A stretch of DNA of 64,000 nucleotides, taken from the NCBI GenBank assembly GCA_030434245.1, contig JAUISX010000004.1:62001-126000 (forward strand), given 5' to 3'. Made by a program: the position numbers and the translations under genes. Shown in pieces: positions 9,113 through 17,990 of this stretch; the first letter of the stretch is position 1, and each line of letters opens with the position of its first letter. This stretch comes from Porphyromonadaceae bacterium W3.11 (GTDB lineage Bacteria > Bacteroidota > Bacteroidia > Bacteroidales > Porphyromonadaceae). Below the pieces are notes generated by a model. The model made no database searches. It saw only the letters and a program-made list of their open reading frames with translations, and was not told where the DNA came from.

Positions 9113-9120
9113 TAACTTTG
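9113..9120 (+). promoter_or_regulatory. Candidate -7 box for the corrin synthesis operon
   Basis: TAACTTTG matches the Bacteroidetes -7 consensus TAnnTTTG, 56 nt before the chosen start of the first corrin gene. A well-spaced -33 TTG is not obvious (the nearest lies only 14 nt upstream), so this is tentative. Confidence 0.4.
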
Positions 9121-9176
9121 CTAATGGGGCGAGGAGCAACTTATTTATTAGGAACCAAGACGAAAAAATCAATATA

Positions 9177-10583
9177 ATGTCGAAAGGAAAAATCATCATA
9201 GCGGGCATAGGCCCTGGATCAAAAGAGGACATAACACCTGCCGTACTAGAGGCTGTCGCAACCTCTGACGTGATAGTGGGATACAAATATTACTTCCAGT
9301 TTATTTCAGCTGTCATCAGACCTGATGCTGAGTGCATCGATACAGGCATGAAGAAGGAAAGAGAGCGTGCAGAAGAGGCCTTCTTAAAAGCAGAAATGGG
9401 GAAAACTGTCTGTGTCATTAGCTCCGGAGATGCTGGTATCTATGGCATGGCTCCATTAGTGTATGAGATGCGTGAAGAGAGACAAAGCGACATTGACCTT
9501 GAGGTACTACCTGGGATCAGTGCTTTCCAAAAAGCCGCCGCTCTACTGGGGGCTCCTATTGGTCACGACTTCTGCATCATCTCCCTCTCAGACTTACTAA
9601 CTCCATGGGATAAGATTGAGCAGAGGATTATAGCTGCTGCACAGGCGGATTTTGTGACCGCTATTTACAATCCAAAAAGCAAAGGACGTTTTTGGCAGCT
9701 CTATCGACTCCAAGAACTCTTCCTGCATGACCGCTCACCTGAAACACCTGTAGGCATAGTACGCCAAGCTGGCAGGGAAGAGCAGGAGGTCACTGTGACG
9801 ACTCTCGGAGAATTTGACCCTGAGGTTGCAGATATGTTTACCATCGTACTGATTGGTAATTCACAAAGCAAATTAGTAAATGGTAAATTTGTAACACCTC
9901 GTGGTTATTATGGCTCTAAGAAGAAGGAGTCAGAGAAAATTGGGCAGGACATTATGATCCGCAGCTTCAAGACCATTGAGAGTGAACTCCAAAATAAAGA
10001 CATTCCACTTGGGAAAAAGTGGGCTCTACTACACGCGATCCACACAACAGCCGACTTCGAGATGGAGAAGGTGGTGATGACTGATGAAAATGCCGTTGAG
10101 ACTCTTCACGAAGCCTTCGCGACGAAGAAGGTAAGACATATTATCTCTGACGTTACGATGGTTGTATCAGGGATCCGAAAGGGAGCCCTCAGCCGTATGG
10201 ATATTGAGGCCATGTGCTACCTTCACGATCCTAGGGTAGCAGAACTGGCTGAAAAAGCAAAGATCACTAGGACTCAAGCAGGTATCAGGCTAGCAGTTGA
10301 GGAGCATCCCGATGCCCTATTTGTATTTGGAAATGCCCCTACTGCCTTAATTGAGCTATGTGATTTGATTCGTAAGGGTAAGGCGAAACCTACTGGTATT
10401 ATAGCCGCTCCTGTTGGCTTCGTAAATGTACGAGAGTCCAAACACATGGTAAAACCATTCAAAGATATCCCTAAGATTATAGTAGAGGGTCGAAAGGGTG
10501 GTAGCAACTTAGCTGCAACCTTGGTTAACTCTATCCTAACATTTGATTCTGCTGCAGCCCTTCGTCCTGGCGAAGATATGTAA
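9177..10583 (+). CDS. cobJ-cbiC: Fusion: precorrin-3B C17-methyltransferase and precorrin-8X methylmutase
   Basis: Two cobalamin-ring enzymes in one 468-residue chain. Residues 1-250 are a SAM-dependent tetrapyrrole methyltransferase (IIIAGIGPGSKEDITPAVLEA, VISSGDAGIYGMA, VLPGISAFQKAAALLGAP), which methylates C17 and contracts the ring. Residues about 265-468 are the CbiC/CobH methylmutase (HTTADFEMEK, ISDVTMVVSGI, FGNAPTALIEL, PVGFVNVRESK), which moves the C11 methyl to C12. I chose ATG 9177 (MSKGKIIIAG); the frame stays open 27 codons upstream but that stretch overlaps the candidate promoter and is not family-like. First gene of a five-gene operon. Confidence 0.93.
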   Translation: MSKGKIIIAGIGPGSKEDITPAVLEAVATSDVIVGYKYYFQFISAVIRPDAECIDTGMKKERERAEEAFLKAEMGKTVCVISSGDAGIYGMAPLVYEMREERQSDIDLEVLPGISAFQKAAALLGAPIGHDFCIISLSDLLTPWDKIEQRIIAAAQADFVTAIYNPKSKGRFWQLYRLQELFLHDRSPETPVGIVRQAGREEQEVTVTTLGEFDPEVADMFTIVLIGNSQSKLVNGKFVTPRGYYGSKKKESEKIGQDIMIRSFKTIESELQNKDIPLGKKWALLHAIHTTADFEMEKVVMTDENAVETLHEAFATKKVRHIISDVTMVVSGIRKGALSRMDIEAMCYLHDPRVAELAEKAKITRTQAGIRLAVEEHPDALFVFGNAPTALIELCDLIRKGKAKPTGIIAAPVGFVNVRESKHMVKPFKDIPKIIVEGRKGGSNLAATLVNSILTFDSAAALRPGEDM

Positions 10584-10603
10584 TAAGAAAGGAGTAATAA
10601 GTG

Positions 10604-11794
10604 ATGAAAATCCATTTGATAGGGCTTGATGACAACCGAGAGCAGCACTTTTCCCCAGAGGTTAATGAGCTAATAGCTCGTCAGCACTTCTTCTCTGGCG
10701 GAGTACGGCATTATGAGATTATGAAGCCTTATCTCCCAGCTAGGCATACATGGGTACCGATTACGGTGCCTCTAGATAATGTTTTTTCTCAGTATGAGGG
10801 GGCTGATGAGATCGTTATCTTTGCCTCAGGCGACCCTCTTTTCTTTGGCTTTGGGAACACTGTCTTACGACGATTACCAGATGCTGACGTTAAGCTATAC
10901 CCCTACTTCAATTCTCTACAGCTATTAGCACATAGACTCTTGCTACCATATCAGGACATGCACATTGTTTCGCTTACTGGCCGGCCATGGCAGAAGCTAG
11001 ATGAAGCTCTTATTATGGGTTATGAAAAGATAGGCGTGCTGACGGACAATAAACTTCATACGCCCTCTACCATAGCAGCACGTCTCCTCGAATACGGATA
11101 TGATAACTATCGAATAGCAGTCGGAGAACTACTAGGCAATAGCGAAAAGGAGCGGGTGACGGAATGGAACTTGGATGAAGTGGTGGGCAAATCATTTGAA
11201 TACCCCAATAACTTAATCCTACAACGCACCCGAGAGAGAGCTCGCCCTTTTGGTATCCCAGAGGGAGACTTTCATTTACTCAATGGGAGAGCAAAGATGA
11301 TTACGAAGATGCCGATAAGATTGCTTTCCATGAGTATGCTAGATCTCCGTTATCGTAAAGTCTTTTGGGATGTTGGTTTCTGCACCGGATCGGTCTCGAT
11401 AGAGGCAAAGCTCCAATTTCCTCATCTTCAGATTATCTCTTTTGAGAAACGGCCGGAGGGCGAGAAGCTACTACAGGATAACGCCTCCCTCTTCGGAACA
11501 CCAGGTATAGAGGGTGTCATAGGAGACTTTTCAGAGCTAGATCTCTCAGACTACCCTGCTCCTGATGCTGTCTTTATTGGCGGACATGGCGGAAAAATGG
11601 CTGAGATTATGAAGCAGATAGCATCCCGACTGAAGGATGGCGGGAATATTGTTTTCAACTCCGTTTCCGAGCAGAGCAGACAGATGTTTATTGACGCATT
11701 AGAGCCTAATGGGCTAAAGCTTACAGCCTCCACATTGATTAAGATAGATGATCACAACATCATCGAAGTGATGAAGGCGGAACATAAGAATTGA
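10604..11794 (+). CDS. cbiET: Precorrin-6Y C5,15-methyltransferase (decarboxylating), CbiE-CbiT fusion
   Basis: About 396 residues, the usual CobL-type fusion. The N-terminal half (1-200) is CbiE, a tetrapyrrole methylase with IFASGDPLFFGFGNTVLRR. The C-terminal half (about 215-396) is CbiT, a Rossmann methyltransferase with DVGFCTGSVSIEAK (SAM loop), FEKRPEG and AVFIGGHGGKM. Together they methylate C5 and C15 and remove the C12 acetate carboxyl. An AAAGGAG ribosome site at 10588-10594 stands 9 nt before ATG 10604 and 6 nt before GTG 10601; either could be used, giving MKIHLIG or one residue more. It follows the previous gene by about 20 nt. Confidence 0.93.
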   Translation: MKIHLIGLDDNREQHFSPEVNELIARQHFFSGGVRHYEIMKPYLPARHTWVPITVPLDNVFSQYEGADEIVIFASGDPLFFGFGNTVLRRLPDADVKLYPYFNSLQLLAHRLLLPYQDMHIVSLTGRPWQKLDEALIMGYEKIGVLTDNKLHTPSTIAARLLEYGYDNYRIAVGELLGNSEKERVTEWNLDEVVGKSFEYPNNLILQRTRERARPFGIPEGDFHLLNGRAKMITKMPIRLLSMSMLDLRYRKVFWDVGFCTGSVSIEAKLQFPHLQIISFEKRPEGEKLLQDNASLFGTPGIEGVIGDFSELDLSDYPAPDAVFIGGHGGKMAEIMKQIASRLKDGGNIVFNSVSEQSRQMFIDALEPNGLKLTASTLIKIDDHNIIEVMKAEHKN

Positions 11795-11825
11795 CACATA
11801 ACATATTACACGACTATTATAAATA

Positions 11826-13646
11826 ATGAACTCACCTATTGCCCTAATCCTCGTTTCGGAATCAGCTATTCAGTTAGCAAGGACCATACAGAGAGAGCTC
11901 CCAGAGGTGGAGATCTACTCCAAGAACCTAATAGAGGGGACACAGCAAATAAGCTCCATCTCTGATGCCGTAGCAGAGCTTTTTCCAAAAGTAGATGCTC
12001 TTATCTTCATCGGTGCTATGGGGATATGTATCAGAAGTATAGCTCCACATGTCACAGACAAGCATCATGACCCTGCCGTCATCAATATTGATAGTAATGG
12101 ACAGCATGCGATATCTGTGCTTTCAGGACATGTGGGAGGTGCCAACGACCTTACTACCAGAGTGGCTCGGATCATCGGAGCACAGGAAGTGATCACTACA
12201 CAAAGTGACACGAGTGGGTTATGGGCTTTGGATACGATAGGTCAGAAATTTGGGTGGCGCACCTCAACGACCGCTGAGAACTTTAATCAGCCATTGACCC
12301 TCTTCGTGAATAAAAAGCCCACTGCTTTACTCTTTGACATACACGACGAAGGCACAAAGTATCTAGAGAGGACAAAACCAGAACATGTGACAATAGTTTC
12401 GGATATCAAGGAAATAGATTTTTCTAAATTCGAGCTCCTCATTACGGTTACCCCATTTCTATACAATAACTACCCCATCCCTGTTATCTACTTCCACCCA
12501 GCTGTACTACATATGGGCATTGGTTGTCGCAAGATGTGTGAGCCGAGGGGAATTGCTACTTATATCGATCGCCAGTTACAGAAGCTGAGATTAGCAAAAG
12601 AGTCCATCGCATCTATTTCTACCATTGAGCTCAAAAAAGATGAGCCTCTACTAAAAGAGCTTTCCACCTATTTTAATGCTCCTGCACATATTTACACCTC
12701 AGAGGAACTAGATATGATACAGGTGCCCAATCCTTCACAGAAAGTGGAAGACACCACAGGCTCTGCTAGCGTATCCGAAGCTGCAGCCATAAGGGCATCA
12801 GGGCTAGGGGCTTTAATTGTGGAGAAGCAGAAAGGGGTCCTCAGCGAAGGCAATAACTTCACCTTTGCAGTAGCTTACGCTCGCTCAGCTATCAGAAGCG
12901 GACATATTGAGATCGTGGGGGCAGGGCCAGGAGATCCTGAGCTCGTTTCCGTTAAGGGTAAGTATTTCTTAGAGCGTGCTGACCTCATCTTATATGCTGG
13001 TAGCTTAGTACCGATTGAGCTCACCCATTATGCCAAACCTGGTGCAACTGTTCGTAGCTCGGCTGATATGGCACTTGAGGAGCAGTTCGAGATCATGAAG
13101 TACTTTTATGACCAAGGAAAATTGATTGTAAGGCTACATACAGGAGACCCATGTATCTATGGAGCTATTCAAGAACAGATGGCTCTCTTCGATACTCATA
13201 ATATGTCCTACCATATCACACCAGGAATCTCCTCATTCCAAGCAGCCGCCGCGGCCCTACGTTCACAATTTACGATTCCAGAAAAGGTACAGACCATCAT
13301 CCTCACTAGAGGTGAAGGACGTACCCCTATGCCAAAATTAGAGAAGTTGCACCTACTGGCTCGCTCTCAGAGCACCATGTGTATCTTCCTAAGTGCATCT
13401 ATCGTAGATAAGGTGCAGAAAGATCTCCTCGTCCACTACCCACCAACAACACCTGTAGCAGCATGTTACAAACTGACATGGAAGGACGAAAAGATATTCA
13501 GAGGTCAGTTGAAAGACCTTGCTAAGATTGTGAAAGATAATAACCTCACCCTAACCACCATGATTGTAGTAGGCGATGCTATCGACAATCGTCAAGGGCT
13601 ATCACACCTGTATTCGGATGACTTTAAACACATTTTCAGAAAATAA
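11826..13646 (+). CDS. cbiG-cobM: Fusion: cobalt-precorrin-5A hydrolase (CbiG) and precorrin-4 C11-methyltransferase
   Basis: 606 residues. Residues 1-340 are CbiG, which opens the lactone of cobalt-precorrin-5A: ALIFIGAMGICIRSIAPH, VLSGHVGGANDL, MGIGCRKMCEPRG and the C-terminal SVSEAAAIRASG are typical. Residues about 355-606 are CbiF/CobM: EIVGAGPGDPELVSVKG, LHTGDPCIYGAIQEQM, TPGISSFQAAAAALRSQFT, ILTRGEGRTPMP. CbiG marks the oxygen-independent, cobalt-early pathway. The two domains act on consecutive intermediates (C11 methylation, then ring opening), so the fusion may help hand over substrate. Confidence 0.93.
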   Translation: MNSPIALILVSESAIQLARTIQRELPEVEIYSKNLIEGTQQISSISDAVAELFPKVDALIFIGAMGICIRSIAPHVTDKHHDPAVINIDSNGQHAISVLSGHVGGANDLTTRVARIIGAQEVITTQSDTSGLWALDTIGQKFGWRTSTTAENFNQPLTLFVNKKPTALLFDIHDEGTKYLERTKPEHVTIVSDIKEIDFSKFELLITVTPFLYNNYPIPVIYFHPAVLHMGIGCRKMCEPRGIATYIDRQLQKLRLAKESIASISTIELKKDEPLLKELSTYFNAPAHIYTSEELDMIQVPNPSQKVEDTTGSASVSEAAAIRASGLGALIVEKQKGVLSEGNNFTFAVAYARSAIRSGHIEIVGAGPGDPELVSVKGKYFLERADLILYAGSLVPIELTHYAKPGATVRSSADMALEEQFEIMKYFYDQGKLIVRLHTGDPCIYGAIQEQMALFDTHNMSYHITPGISSFQAAAAALRSQFTIPEKVQTIILTRGEGRTPMPKLEKLHLLARSQSTMCIFLSASIVDKVQKDLLVHYPPTTPVAACYKLTWKDEKIFRGQLKDLAKIVKDNNLTLTTMIVVGDAIDNRQGLSHLYSDDFKHIFRK

Positions 13647-13649
13647 TAT

Positions 13650-14369
13650 ATGGATACTCATACCAATCATTCAGCTCCAGTTATCACCTGTGTATCTCTA
13701 GGACCAGGAGAAGCGGAACTTATTACAATCAAGGGATTACGTGCCCTACAAGCGGCGGACTTAATATATTGCCCAGGAACCAAGGTAGCCTCTCGCTCCA
13801 ATCAGATTCTACAAGAACTAGGAATTGAGGAGGAAAAGATTGTCCCATTCCAAATCACGATGAGCAAAGACCGCTCTATTGCCAAAAAAGAGTACGAGGC
13901 TGTAGCACAAGAAATGCTCATTAAGGCAAGACAAGGTAAGCATGTAGCCATCGTAGCTGAGGGCGACTCTGGATTTTACTCAACAGCTCGATACATCACA
14001 GACATCATCAATGCTGACTCAGAAATCTCATTGGCAGTCGTTCCTGGTGTACCAGCATTCATTGCTTGCGGAGCTAGAGCTGGCATCCACGTTGTGAAGC
14101 AAGAGGAGACACTCATGGTGCTGACAACAGATCTTACGGTAGAGAATATTAGGGAGGGGCTCCGAAAGAACCGCTCCATGGTAGTCATGAAGCTATCTCA
14201 GAATAAGGAGGCTGTCAAGGAAGCTATCAAGACTATACCAGAGGCTGAATTTCATTATTTTGAGAACGTTGGCCTACCTGATAGAGAGTACTATACGGCA
14301 GACCGTGATGAGATTGCAGCAAGAGAAATACCATACTTCTCTATTCTTATCATTAAGAATAAGGACTAA
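13650..14369 (+). CDS. cobI: Precorrin-2 C20-methyltransferase
   Basis: 239 residues, full length for CobI/CbiL. Tetrapyrrole methylase motifs: VSLGPGEAELITIKGLRAL, IVAEGDSGFYSTARYI, VVPGVPAFIACGARAGI. It transfers methyl to C20 of (cobalt-)precorrin-2, the first step committed to cobalamin after sirohydrochlorin. It starts 3 nt after the CbiG-CobM fusion and ends 3 nt before the next gene, so it is tightly embedded in the operon. Confidence 0.92.
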   Translation: MDTHTNHSAPVITCVSLGPGEAELITIKGLRALQAADLIYCPGTKVASRSNQILQELGIEEEKIVPFQITMSKDRSIAKKEYEAVAQEMLIKARQGKHVAIVAEGDSGFYSTARYITDIINADSEISLAVVPGVPAFIACGARAGIHVVKQEETLMVLTTDLTVENIREGLRKNRSMVVMKLSQNKEAVKEAIKTIPEAEFHYFENVGLPDREYYTADRDEIAAREIPYFSILIIKNKD

Positions 14370-14372
14370 ATA

Positions 14373-16214
14373 ATGAAGAAAGAGGTAGAAGAACTAACTG
14401 GTACCATCCTAATCATTGGCGGTACGACAGAGGGAAGAGTTGCAGTAAAAGTATGCGATGAATCTGGCAGACGCTTCTTCTACTCTACTAAAAATAGCTC
14501 TCAAGAGGTTGAAAGCGTTCATGGAGAAAGGATTACGGGCGGCCTAGATGAGATAGGCATGCCCGAATTTTGTCGGACTCATCATATTATCTTAATTATT
14601 GATGCTGCTCATCCATTTGCCCAGAATGTCCACAGTAACATTGGCAAGACAGCTTCTGCCCTTCAAATTCCAGTTATACGACTAGAACGACAGTTTCCAA
14701 AGCCTCCAAAAGGGCTGAATTGGTTTGATGACTACGATGGGGCCATCCACTATATGGAAGAACAGGGGATAACCTCTCTTCTGGCTCTATCTGGAGTTAA
14801 TACCATTGCTAAACTCAAGGACTACTGGCAGAAATACCCCACTTACTTTCGGATCATGAAGCGGGAAGAATCTCTGGCGATTGTACATCGAAATAGATTC
14901 CCTCTTGAGCAAATTATCTTCTATGACGACGAACAAGACGACAAGGCTCTCTTCGCTCGATTGAAGCCACAAGCCATCCTAACAAAAGAGAGTGGTGAGA
15001 CTGGCGGATTCACGGAAAAGGTTACGACAGCCACCTCCATGGGCATCCCTGTACTGGTCATACGACGACCACCTCTTCCCTACTCCGCTACCGCAACGGT
15101 ATATGGGAGGCACGGACTACGAAGACAGATAGAGCTCATCATACCCGATTTCTATCAGCTCAAAACAGGATACACTACAGGAAGCTGTGCAACAGCTGCA
15201 ACCAAAGCGGCCATCACCCAATTACTCTCTGGCTCCTCTATTGATGAAGTGGAGATAGAATTACCAGACGGAGAGCCCTACTACATCAAGATAGAAAAGA
15301 CCGAAACGGAAGATAATGGGAGCGTAACATCCACCGTCATTAAATACTCTGGAGATGACCCAGACGTCACACACCAAGCTGAGATTTGCTCTAACGTCAG
15401 GCTCAACCCTGCTCACCAAGAGGTCCGTTTCCTCCAAGGCATAGGTGTCGGAAAAGTAACACTACCAGGATTAGGCCTAGAAATCGGAGGACCAGCGATA
15501 AATAAAACACCGAGGGCGATGATGACCCATGCCGTTCAAGAGGTCTTAGAAGAATATGGAGAGTCCCCATCATGTGGTATAGATATAACTATCTCTGTCC
15601 CAAAAGGGGAAGAATTGGCAAAAAAGACCTTCAACCCCAAGTTAGGAATTGTTGGAGGTATCTCGATTGTTGGCACCTCTGGGATTATTCGCCCCTTCTC
15701 CAGCGAAGCCTTTGTTAATTCTATCCGCCGTGAAGTTCAGGTCGCTAAGGCACTAAACGTCCAGCGACTCGTACTAAACTCAGGTGCAAAAAGTGAAAAA
15801 TACCTCAAGGATCTATACCCCGACCTCGCCTCCCAAGCCTTTGTCCAATATGGCAACTTCATCGGGGAGTCACTAAATGTTGCTAATGAGGAGGGAATAA
15901 AAAAGGTCACTCTAGGCATCATGCTCGGGAAGGCCGTGAAATTAGCAGAAGGCATTCTAGACACGCACAGCAAAAAATCTACGATGAATAAAGAATTCAT
16001 CAAATCTATTGCCAAAGCTGCCTCATGTCCTGACACCGTTTTAGAGAAGATAGACCAACTTAACTTAGCACGTGAGCTATGGGAAATCATTCCGGACACC
16101 CAACATGACTTTTATCAATTAATAAAAGCCCACTGTTACGATGTAACCGCACCCCTCCTACCAGATGGGGATCTAACCATACTACTCATCACAGACAAGG
16201 GGGAGTTACTGTAA
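14373..16214 (+). CDS. cobK-cbiD: Fusion: precorrin-6A reductase (CobK/CbiJ) and cobalt-precorrin-5B C1-methyltransferase (CbiD)
   Basis: 613 residues. Residues about 8-255 are the NAD(P)H-dependent reductase: TILIIGGTTEGR, ERITGGLDEIGMPEF, DAAHPFAQNVHSNI, TKESGETGGFTEK. Residues about 265-613 are CbiD: LKTGYTTGSCATAATKAA, GVGKVTLPGLGLEIGGPAIN, GTSGIIRPFSSEAF. CbiD is found only in the anaerobic branch. Order of action is CbiD then CbiJ, so again the fusion joins neighbouring steps. Last gene of the operon. The chelatase, amidases and lower-loop genes are not in this window. Confidence 0.93.
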   Translation: MKKEVEELTGTILIIGGTTEGRVAVKVCDESGRRFFYSTKNSSQEVESVHGERITGGLDEIGMPEFCRTHHIILIIDAAHPFAQNVHSNIGKTASALQIPVIRLERQFPKPPKGLNWFDDYDGAIHYMEEQGITSLLALSGVNTIAKLKDYWQKYPTYFRIMKREESLAIVHRNRFPLEQIIFYDDEQDDKALFARLKPQAILTKESGETGGFTEKVTTATSMGIPVLVIRRPPLPYSATATVYGRHGLRRQIELIIPDFYQLKTGYTTGSCATAATKAAITQLLSGSSIDEVEIELPDGEPYYIKIEKTETEDNGSVTSTVIKYSGDDPDVTHQAEICSNVRLNPAHQEVRFLQGIGVGKVTLPGLGLEIGGPAINKTPRAMMTHAVQEVLEEYGESPSCGIDITISVPKGEELAKKTFNPKLGIVGGISIVGTSGIIRPFSSEAFVNSIRREVQVAKALNVQRLVLNSGAKSEKYLKDLYPDLASQAFVQYGNFIGESLNVANEEGIKKVTLGIMLGKAVKLAEGILDTHSKKSTMNKEFIKSIAKAASCPDTVLEKIDQLNLARELWEIIPDTQHDFYQLIKAHCYDVTAPLLPDGDLTILLITDKGELL

Positions 16215-16305
16215 ATATACCAATGGGGCTTTGTTAATCACGTACACGCATTCAGTGAGTATCATTTCATGAAAATCACTCAGAAGATGCTTTTTAATAT
16301 CCTCT

Positions 16306-17742
16306 GGTAGTATCCCAAAAAGTGTGTACAGCAGAATGCGTCTCTGAAAAGCAAACCTACATATTTTTTCGCTTTGTTTTCCATAAACATTAAAGATAGA
16401 CCAATAAAGAATTAAGGCAAGGCTGTCGTAGCACCGCGGAGACACCGCCTTGCCGTATTCTTTTAGGTTGATATCTTTGTGTTGGAAAATAAAGCACATT
16501 GTTGTTATTTACTTTTCATTGTTCTTCCTAAGTCCAAGAGTTAGATCTCCTATTCTTTTCTTCAGATAGGTTGCATTGATTGCAATACTACCTATCAAGT
16601 GTAGAGCGGATTCTACGCTAGGTAATGCACATTTATATCGAGCCCCTTTCTTTACCTGTCTATTGAAGCGTTCTATCCAGTTAGTACTATGAATGTACTT
16701 GCGAACACTGACGTCGTATTTTAGGTATGTGAAGTAATACTCTATCCTCTGACCGTTAGCTATTTTTGTGAGAAAAGGATAGCTCTTACGCCATCTGAAC
16801 GCAAAGTTTTTAAAGCTCTCTAGGCCATCTAAAGGTGAGCTTCTTGAGCCGTCTTTACTAAAGACCTCCTGTAGATCACTTGCGATGGCTGACTTATCTC
16901 GAGGGCGTATCTTTCGAGTTATTTCTCGCTGTAAATGAACGGTACAAAGCTGTACGTCTACTTCTGTAAAGTGCTCTCGAGCAACCTCTTCAATGTTATT
17001 CAGACCATCTGAAATAATCAATCCCACCTCCTCTAATCCTCGGCTTTTTAGATCCTCAAAAAACTCGCCCCAGATGCCGCTTCCCTCTGTTGGATTATTA
17101 TAGACACCCACGATGTCTCGACGTCCTTCGCTATCTAAACTCATCACTACAAAAAATGCCTCCTTGCTCACACTTTCTCCTCTCCGTACAGGAAGATATG
17201 TAGCATCGATAACAAGTGCCTCTAAAGTCCTCGGTAGACGTCTTTGACGCCACTCTTCTACTGCTTCTTGGGTCGATAAGGAGAGACGATTGATTTGACT
17301 CGTACTATAACGTTTACCATACAAACGCTCGAATACTCCAGAGATATCCTCCATCGTATTACCGCAGCTATATAGATAACCTGCTAGTTCTCCCATCTCT
17401 TTCTCTTGATCTTTGAGAACGCCTAAAATCAAGGGCATGAAGCCCTGCTGTCGAGTTCGGGGTACTCGTAATTCTAGCATATTACCACTCGCAAAGATGC
17501 GACGGGAGCGGTATCCATTGCTCACATCGCCACTATCTTCTTTATACAGTTCCCTCTCCCCTTGCATCGCTATTTCGATGATTAACTCCATTAAACGGCC
17601 AACTCCATTTGGCTCTGTCATCACGTTTGATAGAATTTCCTTAAATTGCATTTGTGTAAGTCTCATCTTCTTGTTTATCTTTTGTTTTTAACTTTTCAAA
17701 GATAACATTCTTGGGACTTACACACTTTTTGGGGACAGTATC
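16306..17742 (-). mobile_element. IS256-family insertion sequence, copy 2
   Basis: 1437 bp, transposase on the minus strand, so it lies opposite to copy 1 across the corrin operon. The low-coordinate end is GGTAGTATCCCAAAAAGTG, with changes in the normally conserved TGTCCCC core; the other end (complement GATACTGTCCCCAAAAAGTG) is canonical. A stretch at about 16931-17040 differs at roughly 20 positions from the other copies. The ORF-like tail downstream of the transposase is shared IS sequence, not a gene. Confidence 0.95.
16509..17666 (-). CDS. IS256-family transposase, copy 2
   Basis: 385 residues with the same DDE signatures as copy 1 and no disruption. Protein changes against copy 1 are few: Ser in NGYRSRRIF, TEVDVQLC instead of TEVEVQLC, and NATYLKKR instead of NANYLKKR. 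The DNA between about 16931 and 17040 (encoding VGLIISDGLNNIEE to VQLCTVHLQ) carries a dense cluster of almost entirely silent substitutions. Confidence 0.95.
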   Translation of the reverse strand: MRLTQMQFKEILSNVMTEPNGVGRLMELIIEIAMQGERELYKEDSGDVSNGYRSRRIFASGNMLELRVPRTRQQGFMPLILGVLKDQEKEMGELAGYLYSCGNTMEDISGVFERLYGKRYSTSQINRLSLSTQEAVEEWRQRRLPRTLEALVIDATYLPVRRGESVSKEAFFVVMSLDSEGRRDIVGVYNNPTEGSGIWGEFFEDLKSRGLEEVGLIISDGLNNIEEVAREHFTEVDVQLCTVHLQREITRKIRPRDKSAIASDLQEVFSKDGSRSSPLDGLESFKNFAFRWRKSYPFLTKIANGQRIEYYFTYLKYDVSVRKYIHSTNWIERFNRQVKKGARYKCALPSVESALHLIGSIAINATYLKKRIGDLTLGLRKNNEK

Positions 17743-17880
17743 TATCCTCTTGACCATTCGTAAGCTATATCCGACAACCAAACCAAGGATGTATCACACA
17801 TCATCAACACAAGACATAACTCTCTGATACAAAGCCATAAAAGCTATCATTTATCGATAATACAACCAGCCATCTAGAGA

Positions 17881-17990
17881 GTTATAGGCAAGAGGATATT
17901 TAGTTATATGAAAGAAAAAGGCTTCTCATAGGAAAAATATTTTTATCCTATAGGAAGAGGAACTGTTTCCAATACAAAGATTTTTCACTC
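17881..17990. repeat. 22-bp phased CCTATAGG-like array, locus A
   Basis: Octamers GTTATAGG (17881), GTTATATG (17903), CTCATAGG (17925), CCTATAGG (17947) and CCAATACA (17969) begin at exactly 22-bp intervals, several followed by GGAA or AAAGA. The 17947 unit is the clearest palindrome; the outer ones are degenerate. A similar array exists at 43339. Confidence 0.6.

Larger units (their letters stand above)
16298..17750. repeat. 8-bp target-site duplication TATCCTCT around IS copy 2
   Basis: TATCCTCT occurs at 16298-16305 and 17743-17750, directly bordering the IS. It differs from the duplication at copy 1, so the two copies inserted independently. Confidence 0.95.

Noticed and set aside
8975-9176. 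Cobalamin riboswitch before the corrin operon
   Set aside because: No B12-box-like or conserved pseudoknot sequence was recognised in this 200-bp leader; the same holds upstream of nrdJ. A covariance search would be decisive.
9096-9176. Upstream extension of the CobJ-CbiC fusion
   Set aside because: The added 27 residues are not part of the family and cover the candidate -7 box; ATG 9177 opens directly onto the methylase motif.
7346-17742. Composite transposon carrying the corrin operon
   Set aside because: Each IS copy has its own matching octamer on both sides (GAAAATTC and TATCCTCT). A composite unit would share one duplication at the outer ends only, so the copies inserted separately.
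17881-17990. CRISPR array
   Set aside because: The period is 22 bp with only 8-12 conserved bases and no distinct repeat/spacer structure; no cas genes are nearby.
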